A stretch of 64,000 nucleotides of DNA, from contig NZ_CP139698.1 in assembly GCF_034372165.1 (NCBI RefSeq), forward strand, positions 558,001 to 622,000. Reading direction: 5' to 3'. Origin of the DNA: Christiangramia sp. OXR-203. GTDB taxonomy: Bacteria > Bacteroidota > Bacteroidia > Flavobacteriales > Flavobacteriaceae. Shown here one piece after another: positions 37,155 to 47,514 of this stretch. Position 1 is the stretch's first letter, and each line of letters starts with the position of its first letter. The notes under the pieces are model-generated. The model was not told the DNA's origin. It made no database searches and was given only the letters and a program-made list of their open reading frames with translations. The position numbers and the translations under genes were made by a program.

Positions 37155-37838
37155 TTACAAAGTATAATAATATTCAAGGATTTTCACCAGATCCAGGATC
37201 GATTCAAAATCGATGTTATTCGAATCTATATAAGTCTTCAATTGATCTTTCCTATCCTTTAAAGCTTTGAGAATATGGTTTCTTTTTAGTCTTACTTCAA
37301 CATATTGGTCTGCACGGTTGAGAATGTAATAATTAGTATCTAATTCATATTCGGCACTCAAAGTATTGTCTTTACTCGAAACCCAGCCACTCGCATTGGG
37401 ATCATTTAAATCCTTTATATATTCAACGATAACATAATTCGAAGGTGGGCTTACAACATGGTAATAGCGATCTTCCCTCTTGGTTTTTTCAAATTTGCTG
37501 CCTTCAATTTTAGAGAATAATAACTCGGTATTCTTGTCTTTTAATATAAAGCCACTCATGGAATCATCTAATAATTTCATTGGTTCGCCATTGGTACCTG
37601 TTTTATATACCAGATTGTTACCATAGATATCATAATTCATTTGTTGTGGTCTGGTTGTAGACCCGTCTTTGTTTATTCCATATCCTACATACCATTCAGA
37701 GCTCAAAAATGGATCACCTTTTGGGGAGCTTCTTGTGATTTTAAATCCATCTGAAAGATTTCCTGAATTTGTTGGATTTTGGGATTGGACGGTAAGACAT
37801 ACAATAATGAGCAATAGGGTGGAAGAGAAGTTTTTCAT
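37155..37838 (-). CDS. Exported protein of unknown function between two SusCD pairs
   Basis: A 227-residue protein with a signal peptide (1-19, ending TVQSQ). The middle is beta-rich (MNYDIYGNNLVYKTGTNGEPM). The C-terminal 40 residues are a basic helix pattern, EVRLKRNHILKALKDRKDQLKTYIDSNNIDFE, ending in YYYTL; similar tails occur in other flavobacterial exported proteins, as far as memory allows. No catalytic motif is seen. A terminator separates it from the SusD gene upstream, so it probably has its own promoter. Confidence 0.65.
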   Translation of the reverse strand: MKNFSSTLLLIIVCLTVQSQNPTNSGNLSDGFKITRSSPKGDPFLSSEWYVGYGINKDGSTTRPQQMNYDIYGNNLVYKTGTNGEPMKLLDDSMSGFILKDKNTELLFSKIEGSKFEKTKREDRYYHVVSPPSNYVIVEYIKDLNDPNASGWVSSKDNTLSAEYELDTNYYILNRADQYVEVRLKRNHILKALKDRKDQLKTYIDSNNIDFESILDLVKILEYYYTL

Positions 37839-37877
37839 AATTACATAGATTAATGACCTTCAATATAATACATAAAT

Positions 37878-37907
37878 AAAAACCTGCTCCAATGAGAGCA
37901 GGTTTTT
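37878..37907. terminator. Terminator of the second SusC-SusD unit
   Basis: AAAAACCTGCTC (37878-37889), loop CAATGA, GAGCAGGTTTTT (37896-37907): a 12-bp perfect stem ending in T residues on either strand, 22 bases after the SusD stop. Confidence 0.9.
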
Positions 37908-37929
37908 GCATTACTAAAATAAGTTGCGA

Positions 37930-39336
37930 CTATTCAAATAACCAAATTTTAGTATTAAGTTCATCTGCACCCTGAGCTGATATTGCTTCCTGATAGCTTT
38001 CTTCGTTTAAAGATGCAGCCGTTGCAGCATATGCTTGTCTATCTGGAATATCTGTTGCATTACTCAGTAGATCAGCTGGAGCAACCAGTGCTTTTTCATA
38101 GCCCATAGCTTCCAGTCTTCTCCATTCTGCCCATGCTTCATATCCTTGAAAATAAAGGGCTACCCATTTTTCATAACCAATTGATTCAAAACCATTGTAG
38201 CTATTCTCACTTATATAATCTGCTGCATCATCAGAAGATTGTCCCCATTGTTGGAAGGAAGCTGTAATTGCTTGTGCATATAGATCCTCAGCATCCTCAC
38301 TAGTCCAGCCTAGTTCTGCAGCTTCAGCCCGTGCAAAAAGTACTTCAGCATAAGTGAACATATAAAGGCTTGCTTCCTGGTTGTAGATGATGTCTTCAGT
38401 AATAAAAGAATAATCATCGGTAGCAGAGTTGGACATTCCATATGGCGCACCAACGAACGTTCCAGAATTAAATGCCGGTTCTGCCATACCCATTAGTCTT
38501 TCGTCTTCTGGATCTTCAGCAGAGCCATTACCAATCATAGCATCAACAAAGACATCGCTAACAAGATAATCCCTTCTGAAGCTTGGTGCCAGGAATCTAT
38601 CCTCCCATGGATTATCATTATTCTCGTCTGCCAGATAAGGGTAGAAGAAATTTTCAGAATTACTCATGATTTCATTCCCTAAGGCTTCATTGAACTTTTC
38701 CTGTCCTAATGCAGGATTAGCATTTGATAATCTCAATGCCATAATCATTTTTAAAGTTTGTCCGAAGGACTCCCATCTGGATACATCACCTCCAAAAATA
38801 TAGTCACCCTGAACTGATGAACCACCTGTCTCGATCATTGCTAATGCTGAATCAAGTTCAGAGAATAAACCATTATAGATTTCTTCCTGTGAGTCATAAG
38901 CAGGAAATTGATTTTCCAGGCCTTGAAGTGCTTCAGAATAAGGTAGTCTACCCCATCTGGTAGTCATGCCTTCCATTAAATATACCCTTAGAATGGTACC
39001 GGCCGCGATCTGGTTCGGATTATCGCTGATCTCAATCATACGATCCAAATCTGTTAATATACCGTACCAGTATGAAGTGTCCCAGTTTAAAGTCTGGTAT
39101 CTCGATTCTTCATCATACTGTCCATTGGATAGATACTGAACATAAAGATTAGGAGTTGTTGCACTAACATATGCAGATACAGCACCTTCGGCACTAGCAA
39201 GCAGGCTTCCTGAAGATGGTTGAGTGGGTTCGTTCGGGTTCTCATTGATCCCATGAAAGTCAACCTTTTCACAGCTACCGAAGCATACTACTAAGGAAGC
39301 AAAAAGGACTGATTTTTTTATAAAGTTCATTTTCAT
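37930..39336 (-). CDS. SusD/RagB family nutrient-binding lipoprotein
   Basis: A 468-residue lipoprotein with lipobox VCFGSC (Cys22). INENPNEPTQPSSGSLLASAEG and RWGRLPYSEALQGLENQFPAYDSQEEIYNGL place it in the SusD-like_2 group, like the other SusD here, but the two are clearly divergent. Translation may begin at Met1 or Met3. It is intact, although its SusC partner 15 bases upstream has lost its 5' end, so the lipoprotein may lack a working channel unless it pairs with another SusC. Confidence 0.92.
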   Translation of the reverse strand: MKMNFIKKSVLFASLVVCFGSCEKVDFHGINENPNEPTQPSSGSLLASAEGAVSAYVSATTPNLYVQYLSNGQYDEESRYQTLNWDTSYWYGILTDLDRMIEISDNPNQIAAGTILRVYLMEGMTTRWGRLPYSEALQGLENQFPAYDSQEEIYNGLFSELDSALAMIETGGSSVQGDYIFGGDVSRWESFGQTLKMIMALRLSNANPALGQEKFNEALGNEIMSNSENFFYPYLADENNDNPWEDRFLAPSFRRDYLVSDVFVDAMIGNGSAEDPEDERLMGMAEPAFNSGTFVGAPYGMSNSATDDYSFITEDIIYNQEASLYMFTYAEVLFARAEAAELGWTSEDAEDLYAQAITASFQQWGQSSDDAADYISENSYNGFESIGYEKWVALYFQGYEAWAEWRRLEAMGYEKALVAPADLLSNATDIPDRQAYAATAASLNEESYQEAISAQGADELNTKIWLFE

Positions 39337-39351
39337 TTTTATAGCTTTTAA

Positions 39352-42240
39352 TTAGAAAGAAATATTCACGTTTAAACCGATAGTTCTTGTATTTGGTGAT
39401 TGACCACCTTCAGTCCAACCGTAACCTGTAATCTGGCTGTCCTCTAATTCAGAAATATCAATATCGTCAATAGAGCTGTAGATTAACCAAAGATTACTTG
39501 CAAAGACACCAATATTCAGCTTCTTGATTGGCGTATTGTCGATCAAGCTACCTTCAACTTCATAGTCAATTCTAGCTTGTCTTAGTTTAACGTATGAAGC
39601 GTCATACAGCCATTCTTCATGTAGCGCAAACAATCTTCCGTAATAAGTTTGTGCTTCCACATAGTAAGAGGCAGGTTCGCCAGTTGTTTCATCTACTCCT
39701 TCTATAAGGATACCACCGGTTGAAGCATCTGCATCAGAAGCTGCAACTGCTGCACCTCCACCAGTAACTGCATCACGTAGCGGGTTGCCGGCTGCATTGT
39801 TACCTATAGTGCTTTCTCCTAAACCTGAGTAAGCATTGAACATTTTGGTAACGGAAAAGATCTTACCACCTTTCTGGAAGTCAAAATCCAATCCTAAAGA
39901 TAAATTTTTGTATTGCATAAATGATGTAGCTCCACCAGTCCAGTCTGGTAATACATTACCCAGGTATTGATTAGAGTCGTAACGAGGGTTACCGGTATCT
40001 GATAATAGAATGTTACCTGCATCATCTCTACGGTAAGCTCTACCATATATTGCACCCCACTCTTCACCAACTCTTTCCTGTAGTTGTATTCCTCTCCAAG
40101 TTGTTGATAATACATTTACGTCTGTTCCTGGTGCGATCGCATCCACTGTTCTTTCTAAAGTCGCAAAGTTCGCGTTGATGTCCCAAACAAAGTTGTCATT
40201 TCTAACTGGTACCACATTGAAAGCTAATTCCCAACCTTTATAAGTCTGTTCCCCTGAGTTTGTAGAAAAACTTGTGAAACCTGTAGATGGGTCTAAAGAT
40301 ACTCCAGCAGGAAGTTGATCATCTTGCTTGTTGAAATAAGTAACATCAAGTCCAAGGCGGTTATTTGCGAACCTCATTTCAGTACCAAATTCATATTCTC
40401 TTCGTACACCTCCAGTTAATAGTGGATTGTTCAGGCCGCTTTTAACAGATAGTTTCCCGAAAGATCCATATGGTGTTCCAATGTTATATGTTTCAGATAT
40501 CTGGAAAACGCCTGGAAATCTAGGTGCTTCAGCAATACTGGCTCTTAATTTTCCAAAACTAAGTATATCATTTTGAGGTAGTAATTTGCTAAAGATCAAA
40601 CTTAGAGAACCTCCGTATGTTTCAACTCTGTTGTCTTCTGAGTTCGCAGTAGACTGCCAGTCTAGTCTGGCAGATCCATCCAGGTATAATAGGTTTCTAA
40701 ATCCAATCGAGGCTTTAGAGAACACCGACTGTCTTCCTATTTCCTGATAGTAACTTGAAAGGTTAGGTCTATCTCTTGATGTATTTAAACTGTAGAACCC
40801 GTCTGCGGTAAGTCCACCGGCTGTTGAAGCTGAGATAGACTTTTCATTTCTATCGTAGATTTCAAAACCTGCGCTTGCGCTAATATCGAAGTCTTCAGTA
40901 AGGTCTTTTTGGTAATTCAGAATACCAAATAATTCATCTGTATTATTAGTTTCCTCGTATTCAGAGTAGAAAGGTTGAGAAAGACCACCAAATCCAGCTC
41001 TGTTTGAACTTTCATAGGTGTTTAATGTTTTTCTTACTTCAACACTGGCAGTGAAGTCTTCATTGAAGTTATAATTTAACCCTAATCTACCGTATAAAGC
41101 ATTTTTATTTTGAGGGTTTACATTTTCATTAGTAATGAAATATGGCATATCCCAATACAATGGAGATGTGTTTGTAGGGCTATTAAGGTTCCATGAAACA
41201 ACCTGTCCATTTCTTCTGTAATCCTTCAAGCGATCAATGTCAAGTTGCCTTTGCCACCATTGGTTAAAGTTTGACGCAATATTTCCGTATCCGTTAGATG
41301 GATAATTGGAAGTTCTTCTGTCCTGGTAATTTAAACTCGCAAAACCTTCCAGTTTGTCTGAAATATCCACACTCGCACTTAGCGATCCCTGAACAGTATT
41401 TCTTTCAGAATTAGGTATTACCCCAGTTCTGTCAATTTTAGCTAAACTAGCTCTTACTGAAAAACCTTCTCCACCTTTGGTAAAGGTTACATTGGTATTT
41501 GAAGTAATACCGGTTTCGAAGAAGTCGCGAACATTATCAGGGTTTGGTGAAAACGGTCTTAATTCTCCAAATTCGGGTGTGTTTGGAATCCAGGAATCCC
41601 AGTGTCTAACAAGTTGACCGTCCATCTTTGGTCCCCAACTTTCATCTGCATAATATTCAACCATAGACTGACCATCAAACGAACTCCAATCGGCTGGATG
41701 TATAGATGGATCAAAATTGAAAGTATTAAATTCTTGAGAGTAACCTCCTCCATATTCGTTTTGGTACTCTGGAATTTTATACACATTTTCAATGGCAGAA
41801 CTATGATTTACAGAGATGCTACTTTGTCCTTCTCCTGCGCTTTTGGTGGTAATGATAATTACACCGTTAATACCTTGAGGACCATATAATGCAGTTGCTG
41901 CGGCACCTTTCAACACCGACATATCAGCTATATCATCAGTAATAATATCTGAAGCATCCTGGACTTTAACGTTATCAACAATATACAGCACACCAGTATT
42001 ACCTCTTAATCGGATATTGGAGTTTCCAAATCCAGAACTAGGAGCTCCAGTAAACTGTACACCAGCAACCTTACCGGCAAGAGCATTGTTGATATTCGTT
42101 TCACGAGCTTTGATAAGGGATTCGCCTTCAACTGTTTGCTGTGCATATCCTAAGCTCTGCTTTTCTCGCTTAATACCGAGAGCGGTTACTACCACTTCCT
42201 GAAGCTGTGCGGAATCATTTTCCATCGTAATATCTATCAA
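39352..42240 (-). pseudogene. SusC/RagA family transporter lacking its N-terminus
   Basis: 962 codons stay open, but the frame begins at IDITMENDSAQLQEVVVTALG, which aligns with residue 91 onward of the intact SusC at 33683-36937 (IDVVMENDSAQLDEVVVTALG). The signal peptide and carboxypeptidase-regulatory domain, about 90 codons, are gone, and an in-frame TAA lies two codons upstream (42244-42246). The only starts are TTG at 42240 or the internal ATG of MEND. Without a signal peptide the product could not reach the outer membrane. Plug (VLKGAAATALYGPQG) and barrel (ending TIGLNVNISF) look normal, so loss is probably recent. A sequencing or assembly fault, or recombination with another locus, are alternatives. 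Confidence 0.75.
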
Positions 42241-42427
42241 ATTTTAACTAAATAAATGCAATAAAAACTTAAATCGGCAAACAATAATGCAGTGAATTGG
42301 CAATTTGAAGGTTGTACATAGAGTGTTTCTGAAGCTAAATTTGGTAGGGAACAAGTTTTCAGCTGTCTTCGAGCACTTTATATCTATTCTGTACGAGTAG
42401 TGGTTTCAAAATTAAAGTGGGCATATA
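42241..42427. other. Non-coding interval between shortened SusC and the ribosomal cluster
   Basis: This holds no supported gene. Minus-strand translation just upstream of the SusC fragment shows no remnant of the missing domain. A minus-strand TTATTGTTTGC (42279-42289) resembles the promoter of the intact SusC operon but has one base too many inside the box. Confidence 0.5.
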
Positions 42428-42458
42428 TTTGATTATTAGCTTTTTATTTCTACCTTTG
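42428..42458 (+). promoter_or_regulatory. Promoter of the ribosomal (str-S10) cluster
   Basis: TTTG (42428-42431), 19 bases, then TACCTTTG (42451-42458): a full match to the Bacteroidota housekeeping promoter. It gives a leader of about 50 bases before rpsL. Confidence 0.8.
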
Positions 42459-42513
42459 CAAACCCTAAAAATCGGGGGAATAAAATTTATTAATAATTAG
42501 TGTATAGGAAATT

Positions 42514-42888
42514 ATGCCAACAATTTCACAATTAGTACGAAAAGGAAGAGCCAAAATAACCAAGAAGAGTAAATCGGCTGCTTTGGATTCGTGCCCTCAA
42601 AGGAGAGGTGTTTGCACACGTGTATATACCACTACTCCTAAGAAACCAAACTCTGCTATGAGAAAAGTAGCAAGGGTGAGGTTGACAAACGGGAAAGAGG
42701 TTAACGCCTACATTCCTGGTGAAGGACACAATCTACAAGAGCACTCGATAGTATTGGTTAGAGGTGGAAGGGTAAAAGATTTACCAGGTGTTAGATATCA
42801 CATTGTTCGTGGTGCGCTAGATACTGCCGGTGTTGAAGGTAGAACTCAGCGAAGATCTAAGTACGGTGCAAAACGCCCTAAGAAGTAA
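42514..42888 (+). CDS. rpsL: 30S ribosomal protein uS12
   Basis: A 124-residue uS12, part of the decoding centre. The conserved [19 protein letters not shown] and [18 protein letters not shown] loops are intact, with the lysines that are altered in streptomycin-resistant strains still in their wild-type form. First gene of the cluster; rpsG and fusA follow in the classic str order. Confidence 0.98.
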   Translation: MPTISQLVRKGRAKITKKSKSAALDSCPQRRGVCTRVYTTTPKKPNSAMRKVARVRLTNGKEVNAYIPGEGHNLQEHSIVLVRGGRVKDLPGVRYHIVRGALDTAGVEGRTQRRSKYGAKRPKK

Positions 42889-42911
42889 TTAAAAACTTTT
42901 AATGTAAAGAA

Positions 42912-43388
42912 ATGAGAAAAAGACAGGCGAAAAAGAGACCGCTTTTACCAGATCCGAAATTTAACGATCAGCTAGTTACACGTTTCGTGAACATGATGAT
43001 GTGGGATGGTAAGAAGTCGGTAGCCTTTAAAATTTTCTATGATGCTATCGCGATTGTAGAAGAGAAAAAACAAGACGAAGAGAAATCTGGATTGGAAATT
43101 TGGAAAGATGCTCTTTCTAACGTGATGCCTCATGTTGAAGTGAGAAGTAGACGTGTAGGTGGTGCAACATTCCAGATACCAATGCAAATTCGTCCAGACC
43201 GTAAGGTGTCTACTGCTATGAAGTGGTTAATTAGTTTTGCACGTAAAAGAAATGAGAAGTCAATGGCTGGAAAGCTATCTGCTGAAATTCTTGCTGCTGC
43301 AAAAGAAGAAGGAGCTGCTGTTAAGAAAAGAGTAGATACTCATAAAATGGCTGAGGCTAACAAAGCATTCTCTCACTTTAGATTCTAA
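42912..43388 (+). CDS. rpsG: 30S ribosomal protein uS7
   Basis: A 158-residue uS7, which nucleates assembly of the 30S head by binding the 3' domain of 16S r[18 protein letters not shown] and the [16 protein letters not shown] motif are typical. It lies 23 bases after rpsL and 6 before fusA. Confidence 0.98.
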   Translation: MRKRQAKKRPLLPDPKFNDQLVTRFVNMMMWDGKKSVAFKIFYDAIAIVEEKKQDEEKSGLEIWKDALSNVMPHVEVRSRRVGGATFQIPMQIRPDRKVSTAMKWLISFARKRNEKSMAGKLSAEILAAAKEEGAAVKKRVDTHKMAEANKAFSHFRF

Positions 43389-43394
43389 AACAAC

Positions 43395-45506
43395 ATGGCA
43401 CAAAGAGATTTAAAATTTACTAGAAATATTGGAATTGCGGCTCATATTGATGCAGGTAAAACTACAACTACAGAGCGTATCCTTTATTATACAGGTATAA
43501 GTCATAAAATCGGTGAGGTTCATGATGGTGCTGCCACTATGGACTGGATGGAGCAAGAGCAGGAGCGTGGTATTACTATTACCTCTGCAGCTACACACTG
43601 TAAGTGGATGTACCGCGATCAGGAATTTACTGTGAATATTATTGATACTCCAGGTCACGTTGACTTTACTGTAGAGGTTGAGCGTTCATTGCGTGTTCTT
43701 GATGGGGTTGTTGCATTGTTTTCTGCAGTAGACGGGGTTGAGCCTCAGTCTGAAACTGTTTGGAGACAGGCAGATAAATATAGAGTTCCACGTCTAGGTT
43801 TCGTTAATAAAATGGACCGTCAGGGTGCAGATTTTTTCAACGTATGTCGTCAGGTAAGAGAAATGCTTGGTGGTAACCCGGTGCCGCTTCAGGTGCCTAT
43901 CGGTGATGAAATCGACTTTAGAGGTGTGGTTGATCTTATTTCTAAGAAAGCAATTATTTGGAATGATGAGGATCATGGGATGACTTATGATACTATTGAT
44001 ATTCCTGAGGAGCTTGTAGATGATGTTAATAAGTACCGTGCAGAATTAGTGGAAGCGGTTGCAGAATATGATGAAGCATTGATGGAGAAATTCTTCGAGG
44101 ACGAAAGTTCTATTACTGAAGATGAGATCATCGCTGCATTAAGAGCTGCAACTATAGATATGAGCATCATTCCAATGATGTGTGGTTCTGCATTTAAAAA
44201 TAAAGGTGTTCAGGCGATGCTTGACGCTGTGATGCGTTACCTTCCTTCTCCAGTGGATGTAGAAGCAATTGAAGGTACTAACCCAGATACAGGTAAGGAA
44301 GAAAGTCGTAAGCCAAATGTGGATTCTCCATTTTCTGCGCTTGCATTTAAAATTGCTACCGATCCTTTCGTAGGTCGTTTAGCCTTTTTCCGTGCTTATT
44401 CCGGTACTCTTGAGGCTGGTTCTTACGTGTTGAACGTACGTTCAGGTAAAAAAGAGCGTATTTCAAGAATTTACCAGATGCACTCAAACAAGCAGGAGCC
44501 AATCGATAGTATTGAAGCTGGAGATATTGGGGCTGCTGTTGGATTTAAGGACATCAAAACTGGTGATACTCTTACAGATTTAAACCATCCAATTGTTCTT
44601 GAATCAATGTCTTTCCCTGCACCGGTAATTGGTATTGCAGTGGAGCCAAAGACTAAGGCTGATGTAGAAAAGATGGGGATGGCTCTTGGAAAACTTGCTG
44701 AAGAAGATCCAACTTTTACTGTAAAGACTGACGAAAATTCCGGACAAACGATTATCTCTGGTATGGGTGAGCTTCACCTTGAGATTATCATTGACCGAAT
44801 GAAGCGTGAGTTTAAAGTGGAAGTAAACGTTGGTGAGCCTCAGGTTGAGTACAAAGAAGCTGTACGTAGAGATGCTGATCAAAGAGAAGTTTATAAGAAA
44901 CAATCTGGTGGTCGTGGTAAATTTGCGGATATCGTATTTACAATGGGACCAGTAGACGAAGACTTCGAAGGTGAAGGACTTCAGTTCGTAGATTCAATTA
45001 AAGGTGGACGTATTCCTAAGGAATTTGTTCCTTCCGTAGAAAAAGGTTTTAAAGAGGCTATGAAGAATGGTCCTTTAGCTGGATTTACTATGGATACTTT
45101 AAAAGTTGAACTTAAGGATGGATCTTTCCACCCTGTGGATTCAGATCAACTTTCTTTCGAATTGGCTGCTAAAATGGGATACAAAGCTGCTGCAAAATCT
45201 GCAGGTGCCGTTATTCTTGAGCCAATCATGAAAGTAGAAGTTGTTACTCCGGAAGAGAATATGGGTGATATTGTTGGTGACCTTAACAGAAGAAGAGGTC
45301 AGGTAAACAACATGTCAGACAGATCTGGAGCGAAAGTAATCAAAGCTGAAGTGCCGCTTTCTGAAATGTTTGGATATGTTACTACATTAAGAACACTTTC
45401 ATCAGGTAGAGCAACTTCAACTATGGAATTCTCTCACTATGCTGAAACTCCTTCTAATATTTCTGAAGAAGTCATCAAAGCAGCTAAAGGAGCAGCAAAC
45501 GAATAA
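43395..45506 (+). CDS. fusA: Elongation factor G
   Basis: A 703-residue translocation GTPase. G1 is [11 protein letters not shown] (16-26), the switch region has [11 protein letters not shown]3 is DTPGHVDF and G4 is NKMD. Domains II-V follow in full length, including [10 protein letters not shown] in domain IV and the C-terminal [17 protein letters not shown]. It moves tRNAs and mRNA through the ribosome. Its place between rpsG and rpsJ, without tuf, is usual for the phylum. Confidence 0.98.
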   Translation: MAQRDLKFTRNIGIAAHIDAGKTTTTERILYYTGISHKIGEVHDGAATMDWMEQEQERGITITSAATHCKWMYRDQEFTVNIIDTPGHVDFTVEVERSLRVLDGVVALFSAVDGVEPQSETVWRQADKYRVPRLGFVNKMDRQGADFFNVCRQVREMLGGNPVPLQVPIGDEIDFRGVVDLISKKAIIWNDEDHGMTYDTIDIPEELVDDVNKYRAELVEAVAEYDEALMEKFFEDESSITEDEIIAALRAATIDMSIIPMMCGSAFKNKGVQAMLDAVMRYLPSPVDVEAIEGTNPDTGKEESRKPNVDSPFSALAFKIATDPFVGRLAFFRAYSGTLEAGSYVLNVRSGKKERISRIYQMHSNKQEPIDSIEAGDIGAAVGFKDIKTGDTLTDLNHPIVLESMSFPAPVIGIAVEPKTKADVEKMGMALGKLAEEDPTFTVKTDENSGQTIISGMGELHLEIIIDRMKREFKVEVNVGEPQVEYKEAVRRDADQREVYKKQSGGRGKFADIVFTMGPVDEDFEGEGLQFVDSIKGGRIPKEFVPSVEKGFKEAMKNGPLAGFTMDTLKVELKDGSFHPVDSDQLSFELAAKMGYKAAAKSAGAVILEPIMKVEVVTPEENMGDIVGDLNRRRGQVNNMSDRSGAKVIKAEVPLSEMFGYVTTLRTLSSGRATSTMEFSHYAETPSNISEEVIKAAKGAANE

Positions 45507-45516
45507 TCTTAAGGAA

Positions 45517-45822
45517 ATGAGTCAAAAAATCAGAATAAAACTAAAATCTTACGATCATAACCTGGTAGACAAGTCTGCTGAAAAGATTGTAAAAACCGTA
45601 AAGACTACGGGAGCTGTTGTAACCGGACCAATTCCGTTACCAACAAACAAGAAAATCTTTACTGTTCTACGTTCACCTCACGTGAACAAGAAATCCAGAG
45701 AGCAGTTTCAATTAAGCTCTTACAAGAGGTTACTTGATATCTATAGCTCTTCTTCAAAAACGATTGATGCGTTGATGAAGCTTGAATTGCCAAGTGGTGT
45801 TGAAGTTGAGATCAAAGTGTGA
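45517..45822 (+). CDS. rpsJ: 30S ribosomal protein uS10
   Basis: A 101-residue uS10 of the 30S head, also the NusE transcription factor. [21 protein letters not shown] starts the fold, and [27 protein letters not shown] is the long loop. The frame reaches back to 45439 inside fusA; ATG at 45517, ten bases after the fusA stop, gives the normal length. A structured 145-base interval follows instead of the usual tight spacing. Confidence 0.98.
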   Translation: MSQKIRIKLKSYDHNLVDKSAEKIVKTVKTTGAVVTGPIPLPTNKKIFTVLRSPHVNKKSREQFQLSSYKRLLDIYSSSSKTIDALMKLELPSGVEVEIKV

Positions 45823-45967
45823 TAAAACAGTTCCGCGCACTACGGTGCGCGGTTAACATGTCCTAAGCGTTTCGCGAAGGAAAAACGGTGAAAGATACAA
45901 TTCAGGGCTGAATGTGTTTTTCAGCCCTTAGTTTTTTAAATAAGTAAACAATTAATAATTAATAAAT
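45823..45967 (+). promoter_or_regulatory. Structured rpsJ-rplC intergenic RNA with terminator-like stem (putative attenuator)
   Basis: Three stems can be read. P1: CCGCGCAC (45833-45840) and GTGCGCGG (45845-45852) closed by a TACG tetraloop on a C-G pair, the very stable UNCG type. P2: TCCT (45861-45864)/AGGA (45878-45881) and GCG/CGC (45867-45869/45873-45875) with an AA/GA internal loop and a TTT loop. P3: AGGGCTGA (45904-45911) and TCAGCCCT (45921-45928), followed by TAGTTTTTT. P3 looks like an intrinsic terminator inside the operon. Attenuation of rplC-onward genes, for instance by one of their own proteins such as uL4, is an inference. No -7 promoter box was found. Confidence 0.65.
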
Positions 45968-46579
45968 ATGTCTGGGTTAATAGGAAAAAAGATCGGTATG
46001 ACCAGCATCTTCGACGAGAATGGGAAGAACATCCCATGTACCGTAATCGAAGCTGGACCATGCTTGGTTACCCAAGTCAGAACCAAAGAGGTTGACGGGT
46101 ATGAAGCACTTCAACTTGGTTTCGATGACAAAAAGACTGTTAATAAAGCTGCTGAAGGGCATGCTAAAAAAGCAGGAACCGTTGCAAAACGTAAAGTCGT
46201 TGAATTCCAGGGTTATAATGAAGATTACAAATTAGGTGACTCTGTTACCGTGGAACATTTTAGAGAAGGTGAATTTGTGGATATCGCAGGTACATCTAAA
46301 GGTAAAGGTTTCCAGGGTGTTGTAAAGAGACACGGTTTTGGAGGAGTTGGACAGGCCACGCACGGTCAGCACAACAGATTGAGAGCTCCTGGTTCTATTG
46401 GTGCAGCTTCTTATCCTGCGAGAGTATTCAAGGGAATGAAGATGGCCGGAAGAATGGGTGGCGAGAGAGTTAAAGTTGAAAACCTGAAAGTTTTGAAGGT
46501 TGTGGCAGATAAGAACCTTTTAGTAGTAAAAGGATGTGTGCCGGGATCTAAAAACTCATACGTAATCATTAGTAAGTAA
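45968..46579 (+). CDS. rplC: 50S ribosomal protein uL3
   Basis: A 203-residue uL3, an early-assembly protein near the peptidyl-transferase centre. [18 protein letters not shown] and the loop [15 protein letters not shown], with [17 protein letters not shown]-like continuation, are typical. It is the first gene after the structured leader; its stop overlaps the rplD start (TAATG). Confidence 0.97.
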   Translation: MSGLIGKKIGMTSIFDENGKNIPCTVIEAGPCLVTQVRTKEVDGYEALQLGFDDKKTVNKAAEGHAKKAGTVAKRKVVEFQGYNEDYKLGDSVTVEHFREGEFVDIAGTSKGKGFQGVVKRHGFGGVGQATHGQHNRLRAPGSIGAASYPARVFKGMKMAGRMGGERVKVENLKVLKVVADKNLLVVKGCVPGSKNSYVIISK

Positions 46580-47205
46580 TGGAAGTAGCAGTTTTAGATA
46601 TTAAAGGAAAAGAAACAGGCAGAAAAGCACAGCTTTCTGATTCTGTTTTCGCTATAGAGCCTAATGAGCACGCTGTTTATCTAGATGTTAAACAGTATCT
46701 GGCTAATCAACGTCAGGGTACTCATAAAGCTAAAGAAAGAGCAGAGATCGCAGGATCTACGCGTAAGATCAAGAAACAAAAGGGTACTGGTACAGCGAGA
46801 GCTGGTAGTATCAAGTCTCCTATCTTCAAAGGTGGTGGACGTGTTTTTGGTCCAAGACCTAGAAACTACGGTTTCAAATTAAACAAGAACCTGAAACGTC
46901 TTGCAAGAAAGTCGGCCCTATCTATTAAGGCAAACGACAAGGCTATCATGGTGATTGAAGATTTTTCATTCGATACTCCAAAAACCAAGAACTTTATCGA
47001 AGTTCTTCAGGCTCTGGGGATTGACAGTAAAAAATCGCTTATTGTGTTGGGTGACTCAAATAAAAATGTATATTTGTCGTCGCGCAATTTGAAATCCTCA
47101 GAAGTTATAAATAGCTCAGAATTAAGTACTTACAAAATACTTAATGCTAAGAGTATCGTCTTCGTAGAAGGATCTTTAGAAGGAATTGAGTCGAAATTAA
47201 GTTAA
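46579..47205 (+). CDS. rplD: 50S ribosomal protein uL4
   Basis: A 208-residue uL4, lining the exit tunnel. The extended loop carries [17 protein letters not shown] and [13 protein letters not shown], as in all bacterial uL4. In E. coli uL4 represses its own operon by attenuation; the leader before rplC here would be the natural place for a similar control, though this is not shown. Confidence 0.97.
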   Translation: MEVAVLDIKGKETGRKAQLSDSVFAIEPNEHAVYLDVKQYLANQRQGTHKAKERAEIAGSTRKIKKQKGTGTARAGSIKSPIFKGGGRVFGPRPRNYGFKLNKNLKRLARKSALSIKANDKAIMVIEDFSFDTPKTKNFIEVLQALGIDSKKSLIVLGDSNKNVYLSSRNLKSSEVINSSELSTYKILNAKSIVFVEGSLEGIESKLS

Positions 47206-47214
47206 TAAACCGTT

Positions 47215-47505
47215 ATGAGCATCTTGATTAAACCTGTTATTACAGAAAAAGCTACTACAGATAGTGAGATGAACAATCGCTTCACTTTTGTAGTAAGTAA
47301 CAAGGCAAATAAGATTCAGATCAAAGACGCAGTTGAATCTGCTTATGGCGTGTCTGTTACTAAAGTTCGAACTATGAATGTCCGCCCGGATCGTAAGACT
47401 AAATATACTAAGTCTGGTATGATCACTGGTAAAACTAATGCTTTCAAAAAAGCAGTAGTACAGGTGGCGGAAGGGGAAACTATTGATTTATACAGTAATC
47501 TTTAA
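47215..47505 (+). CDS. rplW: 50S ribosomal protein uL23
   Basis: A 96-residue uL23 at the exit-tunnel rim, docking site for SRP and trigger factor. ILIKPVITEKATTDSE and TFVVSNKANKIQIKDAVESAYGV are diagnostic. It starts nine bases after rplD. Confidence 0.96.
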   Translation: MSILIKPVITEKATTDSEMNNRFTFVVSNKANKIQIKDAVESAYGVSVTKVRTMNVRPDRKTKYTKSGMITGKTNAFKKAVVQVAEGETIDLYSNL

Positions 47506-47514
47506 GATTAAAGA

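Noticed and set aside
42514-42888. Possible streptomycin-resistance change in rpsL
   Set aside because: The PKKPNSA and VKDLPG loops have the normal lysines.
45439-45516. N-terminal extension of uS10
   Set aside because: It lies within fusA in another frame; uS10 homologues start at 45517.
45912-45947. Eleven-codon frame in the loop of the rpsJ-rplC terminator-like stem
   Set aside because: It starts inside the stem, has no support and its sequence is set by the T-rich stem and tail.
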